A stretch of 64,000 bases of DNA from Cryptomeria japonica (taxonomy: Eukaryota; Streptophyta; Pinopsida; Cupressales; Cupressaceae): contig NC_081414.1 in assembly GCF_030272615.1 (NCBI RefSeq), forward strand, positions 816,146,396 to 816,210,395, read 5' to 3'. A model generated the notes under the pieces. The model worked only from the letters and a program-made list of their open reading frames with translations. It ran no database searches and was not told the DNA's origin. How positions within the stretch are numbered: position 1 is the stretch's first letter; each line of letters opens with the position of its first letter. The translations under genes were made by a program, and so were the position numbers. Shown one piece after another: positions 58,827 through 64,000 of the stretch.

Positions 58827-59877
58827 TGTTGACGTGTATTTTGTACACTATCAAACACAGAATAAAATACCCAAGGGTACCTTATCCTCTCTTGAATAAA
58901 GTCTCTGATTGCTGAAGATGTCGCAAAAAAGGATCAATCAGGGTGACTCCAATGTTCTTTTATGTAGGGTCTCTACGTGTGGATAAGCACCAGTGGTCGT
59001 TGTGATTGCTGTTTCATCAAGGGGCCTTACGTCTTCCGAGCTGCAGGAACAAGATTTCTCTAAACTAACAAGTTCTCAAAAAGATCAAAAGGTAGAGTTT
59101 GCAAGGGATAAATTCTAATCTAATCCTAAGAATGACTCAATGTAGGCTGGACTTGGTAAGATTCTACCAACTTCAATATTGCCATGAAATAACAACTCCA
59201 ACTGAAATTGATGCGATCTTCTAAGGTAACAAATGATCTTTCAATTCATCAAGGACCATGGACACTACCACAAAGGCACATATCAAAGCTCAATGACGAT
59301 TGAAGGTTTAAGTAATTCAAGTCTCTCCAGTTGACCACACAAGGCGTTCCTACAATCAGTAAGAAGCTAGTGGTTTGGAACGTGAACCTCACCAAAGATC
59401 AAGCCCAACACTTAGTCCTTCAAACTTAAATACTACTTCGATTGAGAATGATTCAAGAAAACAAACAACCATGAAGATAGCCACAAGAATTGCAATAAAA
59501 CACCATAACTTCAATATTTTATTGATCTCAAAGCCAAAATAGACAACAATTGCTTGAAATTCCTTCTTCAAAGCTCAATCTTGCTACAAATACTTTTCTT
59601 CTCTCAAAAGCTCTAAACTTCTAACTATTTCTTATTGCTCTCTCTTTCTAATTTCTAATGACAAAATGAAAAGGAGTGAGGGTATATATAGTATCCTCAA
59701 TTACAATGAACGGCTCAAATCAAAAGAAGATCAATGGCCAAGATTATGACACCTAAACCCTAATTAGGGTTTATTACAAATAGTCCCCTTTTTATTGAAC
59801 AATATTAAATGCATAGCCAAATATTTAATTTGGCACAAAAATCTAGGAGACATAGACCAATGACAATTAAGGTGCCA
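58827..59877 (-). repeat. Probable 3' LTR of the ORF-X-bearing element
   Basis: On the reverse strand it begins TGATGTGGCACC directly after purine-rich AGAAGAAAGG, and ends ...CACGTCAACA at 58827, giving TG...CA over 1,051 bp. GTATATATAG near 59690 is a TATA candidate. It truncates copia pol at 58826, which fixes the outer edge. ORF-X copy 2 stops 7 bp before its inner edge. No second copy lies at the right side of ORF-X within the window, so pairing is unproven. Confidence 0.6.
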
Positions 59878-59883
59878 CATCAT

Positions 59884-62800
59884 CTATAACAACCTTTCTT
59901 CTAGAATCTTATTTCCTTTCCAATGCTCCTTCTTAGCATATGCAGTGAATCTAGACACGATTCCTTCGATCTCAGCAATTGGAATCTCGGGAAGATTCCT
60001 CATTCGTTCCTCCAAGTGGATGACCTGATCGAAAGCCTTGAGAAGAGCCGCGTCCCATCTAGGTTCAAGTTCTTTGATTTTCTCAATCAGGAGCATGGTA
60101 GCAAACATTCGATCTCGTTGCTCATCTGTAATAACATTCTCATCTTTGCAAAAGATGACCTTGACTCTTTCTTCTAATTCTTGCAAATCCACATCTGTCT
60201 CAACTTCGATCCTTCTGCCAAGAATAGTACATAATACTTCAAACACCTTGTCCTGGATCGGATGGATAATCTCTTCAACTTGATTGCATTTGTTACTGAT
60301 GTCCTCAAAAAGAACTTCCTTCATCTGGAGTAAAGTTGACCATTGGAGTAAAATATGAGGTCCTCCATCCATTATCTTTTCTAGTGCTAGGATCTTCCTT
60401 GATGTTTGTCTGATTACTTGCAGGACAGGAATGATAACATCCTTGGTATGAGCGAAAGCAGCTACCGTTATCATTAGGTTGTGGATGATCTCAAGAACCT
60501 GGATAGCTCTATGAATGGTCTGCATCATTCTTGTTGCAAATTCAATGGCAACTGTATGAGATTTGTCAATCCAAGAACTCATGAGCTAGACCAAACTCTT
60601 GACTCTTTCTGCCTCACCAACTGATTCAATGGGAAGTGCCTGTACAGGAGATACTGCTGGATCCTGACGTCCTAAAGGCTGATTGAGATGGCTAAAGTAG
60701 CCTCTCCATGCACCAACCTCTCTCTCAAGCTTTCTATTCTTTTCCATTTCTTCTCTAAGTTTATCTTTCAGTGCCTCAAACGAATCGGTTGCCTCATCCA
60801 GTGTCTGTTCGGCTGTGAGTGGACCGAGCTCAAATGTCTCTACATCATATTCCTCTGCAAGGATTTCACCTTCATACTTGTCTACTGCCGGTGTAGCTAT
60901 CTGCAATTTCCTGGATCCTGTCTCATCTCTGATCATCTTGGACATCTTAGTGGCTTTCCTCTTTTCTGTCACTTCCTGAGAATGTCCAACAAGGCTTTCT
61001 AAATCAATCACATTATCTTCGTCCTCAATCACAATCACCCTTGTTAGTCTCTCCTTCAACCAATCTGGAATGGCTGACCTCGTCTCCCTAACTTGTATCT
61101 CTTTAGGCAATGTCTCTTCTTCTCGGAGGGGAGATGTCACTTCGTCATCATTCTTGTCTTCATGTAGCTCATTGACTTGGAGAGATCGACTTGATGAACG
61201 TTGAGGTGCCTGTCCTTCTTCATGTTTATCGTTTTGTACCATTGATTCCATAGATTCCTCCATTTCAAGTGTCCTCTTCTCTTGTCGAGAAGATGTGCTG
61301 GATGAACGATCTCGATTGGCCTCTTGCTTCTTCTTGGAGGATTCCCTTTTCTCAGGTCTCTCTTTCCTCTTCGAGCCTCTAGGATGAGGATTGCCTTCAC
61401 TTGCGCTTCGAAGGTTGCCTTCACTCATGCTTCTGGGATGAGGATTACCTTCACTTACACTTGCTCCTCCTTCTCCTAGTCTTTCCTCCAAAGTAAAAGT
61501 CATAGATATGTTCTGTTCTCTCAACTTTTGATGTTGCACATCAACCCATCTGCGAGTACAAGACAAAACTGGAGCCATCAAAGCATCTAGATCCAAAATC
61601 TCAGGTTCATTCCAATCTATCCTCACTGCTTTGTTTTCTCGGTCATATGATGATTGGAGATGTCTGCCATTGTCCTGAGCTTGGTCGGCCACTCTGTAAA
61701 TCTTGCATTTCCTGATGAAGTCTAAAGGCAATCTGGAATGCATCTTTCTTTTCACTTCAAAATCATCTGAGAGGTTCATCCAAAAGTCTTCCACCTGAGG
61801 TTCATGTTTGTATTTCCTACCGACTGTCTCCTCTATATACCTATAAGGATCAAAACTCTCTCTCAAGGCAAAGAATGAAAATGAATATAAGGCCAACTCC
61901 TTCTCTGCATCATCCATGGCTGGAACATTAGGGCATACCTCAACTGAATTTCCTAGTATGATAGGCACAGGAACTCCATTTCCATGCCGGTGTCTGAATG
62001 CCTTCGCATAAGCTGCCAACTGTCTAGTTACCTCAAGTAACACTATTCTGTCTGTCGGATATCTCGGCAACATGTAGGGAGGTGAAGGACATCCATGAAC
62101 TCTAATATAAGTAAATTTCTGAAATTGGATGAACCAAGCACCATACCTCTTTACAAGCTCTTGTGCATCTTGAGATAGCCGATTGTGAATCCCACCTTGC
62201 AATGTCCTGGTGATGTTCATCGTGAAGGTATCATTGACTAACTTGTAGTCACTTCCTGGTGGATGATGCAAATGAACATAGGAATCACAAACTCTGACTT
62301 CCCCGGGCCCTCTTCCGATCACTCCTCTGTGAGGTAGTCCTGCATATTCAAAACTCCTGATCAAGGCATATATGACTTATGAACTCATGTGGAAGGACTT
62401 GGTAGCCTTCAATCTTCTTAACTGCACGTCCAAGCAATGGCTAATCATTCTAGCCCAATGAATTGTTCCTTTTCCTTGAACTATCACTTGGATGAAGTAG
62501 AACATCCACTTCTCAAAATAGAAGGCTTGAGGAGCTCCTGTGACTCGGTTGAGCAATGTTATCAAATCTCTATACTCCTCCTAGAAGTCGATCCTATGTG
62601 GTGTGTTTGGAATCTTGCTCAGGCGAGGACGACTCTTGAGTAACCAATTCTTGTTGATGATGCTCAAGCAAGTGTCTGGATCATCTTCGTACATGGACCT
62701 GCTTCCTTCTAAGCTTTTGTAAATCATATCTCTGTGCTCCGGAAGATGGAGAGCCTCACTTATAGCCTCCTCTGAAAGGTAAGCCAAAGTGTTTCCTTCT

Positions 62801-63108
62801 TTGGACACGATTGATCTGGATTGTGGGTCATAATGGCGAGCACACTCGATCATCAGTTCATGGCACTGGATTGCTGGAGGGAAGCCGGCCACCTTAAGAA
62901 TGCCACTTTCAATTATTCTCCTTGCGACAGGTGATGGCTTGCCAATGTAAGGGACCTCTCAAAACTTCTTCACACTGAAGTTTCCCAAGTTGGTATCTCC
63001 AATGTTGCTCCACTTCGACACGATCTTGGTCTCCATTTCTTCATTCCTTTGATCTTCCTTCATGAGGGTTGGACGACTGGTGGATGCTCCTGCCTTTGGG
63101 GTCGCCAT
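59884..63108 (-). pseudogene. ORF-X copy 2: 1,074-codon ORF with four nonsense codons, no frameshift
   Basis: A single frame runs from ATG at 63108 to TAG at 59884-59886, broken by TGA (62959-62961), TAG (62581-62583), TAA (62377-62379) and TAG (60586-60588). The first third is globular (NIGDTNLGNFSVKKF, YDPQSRSIVSKEGNTLAYLS, KNWLLKSRPRLSKIPNTPHR, GAWFIQFQKFTYIRVHG). Then come HEPQVEDFWMNLSDDFEVKR, a serine/lysine/glutamate-rich low-complexity middle (SEGNPHPRS repeats, KRKERPEKRESSKKK), an acidic part, and coiled-coil segments (ALKDKLREEMEKNRKLEREV). The C-terminal 230 residues look all-helical (MMQTIHRAIQVLEIIHNLMI, ELEERVKVIFCKDENV). I do not recognise the family. No protease, reverse transcriptase or transposase motif is visible. 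Its position next to an LTR suggests a retroelement-borne ORF; a decayed host gene family is the alternative. Confidence 0.7.
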
Positions 63109-64000
63109 CTCGACACCTACACAACATTTCATAATGAGCAATAGATTTTGCAATGTAGAAATATAGACTAGACTAAAGTTTGAATTTAGGAAACTTCATG
63201 ATACATCCTCGAATTATCATTTCCTAGATATAACGATGCAATTTGGAATTCAAGATTCAAAATTCAAAAATTCAAGATTGAGGCTAGGATGATTCAAAAT
63301 TCAAAATTTGGACAAGGGAGATCTTGCCATACCTCTCTTGAGAACTAACTCTAAAAAAGATGCAAAATTAGGAAATTCGCTAGGCAAAATGAAGATCGAA
63401 GTCTTCTAGCAAGTGCGCCTCCTTCTCAACTTCGTCACCCTTTGGGGTCTTCAACGCTTTAAGGAAAATTCGCTCCAACTCTAGCCTTCAACTCGCACTC
63501 CTTCTTGGATTGAAATTTCGCTCCTCTCCTTGGATCAAAATTCGCACTTCTATTGCTTCTTCAAAATCGCACTTGGGCAAATGATTGAATGATGGATTAA
63601 CATGCTCAACACACCCCTCTATATAGGCGCTCATCTTGATAATTGCCCCTAGGCCGACTTGGAAAATAGGGCCAATAATAAACAAAAATTAAATAAAAAG
63701 GAGGCCGACCTTAATAAAATATTTAAAATAAAACCCCAAGCGCTCTCTTTTTTATTTAATTTAATAATTAATTAATTAAATGCCTTTGCAATTAAATTTC
63801 AATTTTTTTAAAAGGCTTAATTAATTATTAAATGCCTTATGCGAACTTATTAAATGCCCATTTTAATTTAAAAATTTCAAATTTTAGCGAACTTGGCATT
63901 TTAATGTAATTCGAAAATATTGGCGCCTAAGCATGGGAGGAATAAGGGACACTAACCACATCACTCTGGTCCCTGGGAGAGGGATAGGAGCGCCCATGCA
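63109..64000 (-). promoter_or_regulatory. 5' flank of ORF-X copy 2 with TATA box
   Basis: No ORF. The reverse strand carries CTATATAGAGGGG near 63620-63632, a plausible TATA box about 510 bp before the ATG. AGGCCGAC motifs lie at 63651 and 63704. AATTCAA(A/G)ATTCAA direct repeats lie at 63247-63320, and TTAATTAATT runs near 63760-63830. It could be the leader plus U3/R of a 5' LTR, but it does not resemble the 58827-59877 LTR closely. Confidence 0.4.

Noticed and set aside
59884-63108. Stop-codon readthrough or selenocysteine use in ORF-X
   Set aside because: All three stop types occur, with no consistent context, and copy 1 has many more; decay is simpler.
58827-64000. Complete LTR element with paired LTRs around ORF-X copy 2
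   Set aside because: The right flank in view does not match the left LTR, so pairing cannot be claimed.

Overview
This is nuclear DNA of a land plant. The genome looks large and repeat-rich, most likely a gymnosperm: spliceosomal introns up to about 7 kb, nested LTR retrotransposons, CACTA and hAT DNA transposons, LINE remnants, a plastid-type nuclear gene, and no operons. The genus cannot be fixed from the sequence. Only one ordinary host gene is well supported; nearly everything else is mobile DNA or its debris.

Layout. 1-2869 is the 3' part of an LTR retrotransposon (decayed ORF, polypurine tract, LTR). It sits inside an older LTR (2870-3046), which abuts a LINE-like ORF1 remnant (to about 4190). 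From 5047 to 26482 there is one reverse-strand gene of a family I do not recognise (called ORF-X here). It is split by an 18,171-bp CACTA transposon at 7280-25450, bounded by CACTA/TAGTG ends and a CTT/CTT target duplication. The CACTA element carries a decayed TnpD-type transposase, a TnpA-type ORF, an uninterrupted SET-domain ORF between them, and a captured 3' exon of an LSD1-like histone demethylase gene. It also holds older retroelement debris, and its right end contains an 87-bp-arm hairpin.

27649-32992 is a reverse-strand Ty1/copia element with both LTRs, primer-binding site and polypurine tract, and a broken gag-pol. 33.9-36.65 kb is a decayed duplicate of part of the host gene that follows. 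That gene lies on the reverse strand, with its recognised exons between 54884 and 41917. Its seven joined exons read in frame and encode a four-helix AtpI/UncI-type membrane protein resembling CGL160, the plastid ATP-synthase assembly factor; the N-terminal exon or exons were not found. Its introns hold a 4,214-bp hAT transposon (45171-49384, TSD CTTATAAG), a decayed 27-bp coding minisatellite, a solo LTR (52427-52931) and several microsatellites. A 364-bp MITE-like insertion (56743-57106) lies further upstream. 57.9-58.83 kb is the 3' end of another copia element, cut by an LTR (58827 to about 59877). Directly beside that LTR is a second ORF-X copy (59884-63108), 1,074 codons long with four nonsense codons and no frameshift.

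How it fits together. The CACTA module is the most notable part: one transposon combines a SET-type methyltransferase-like ORF with a fragment of a lysine demethylase gene. ORF-X, present twice, is the best candidate for an undescribed protein family. The decayed ORFs examined closely were mostly inactivated by TAG, TAA and TGA codons that one C-to-T change can produce, which fits heavy cytosine methylation.
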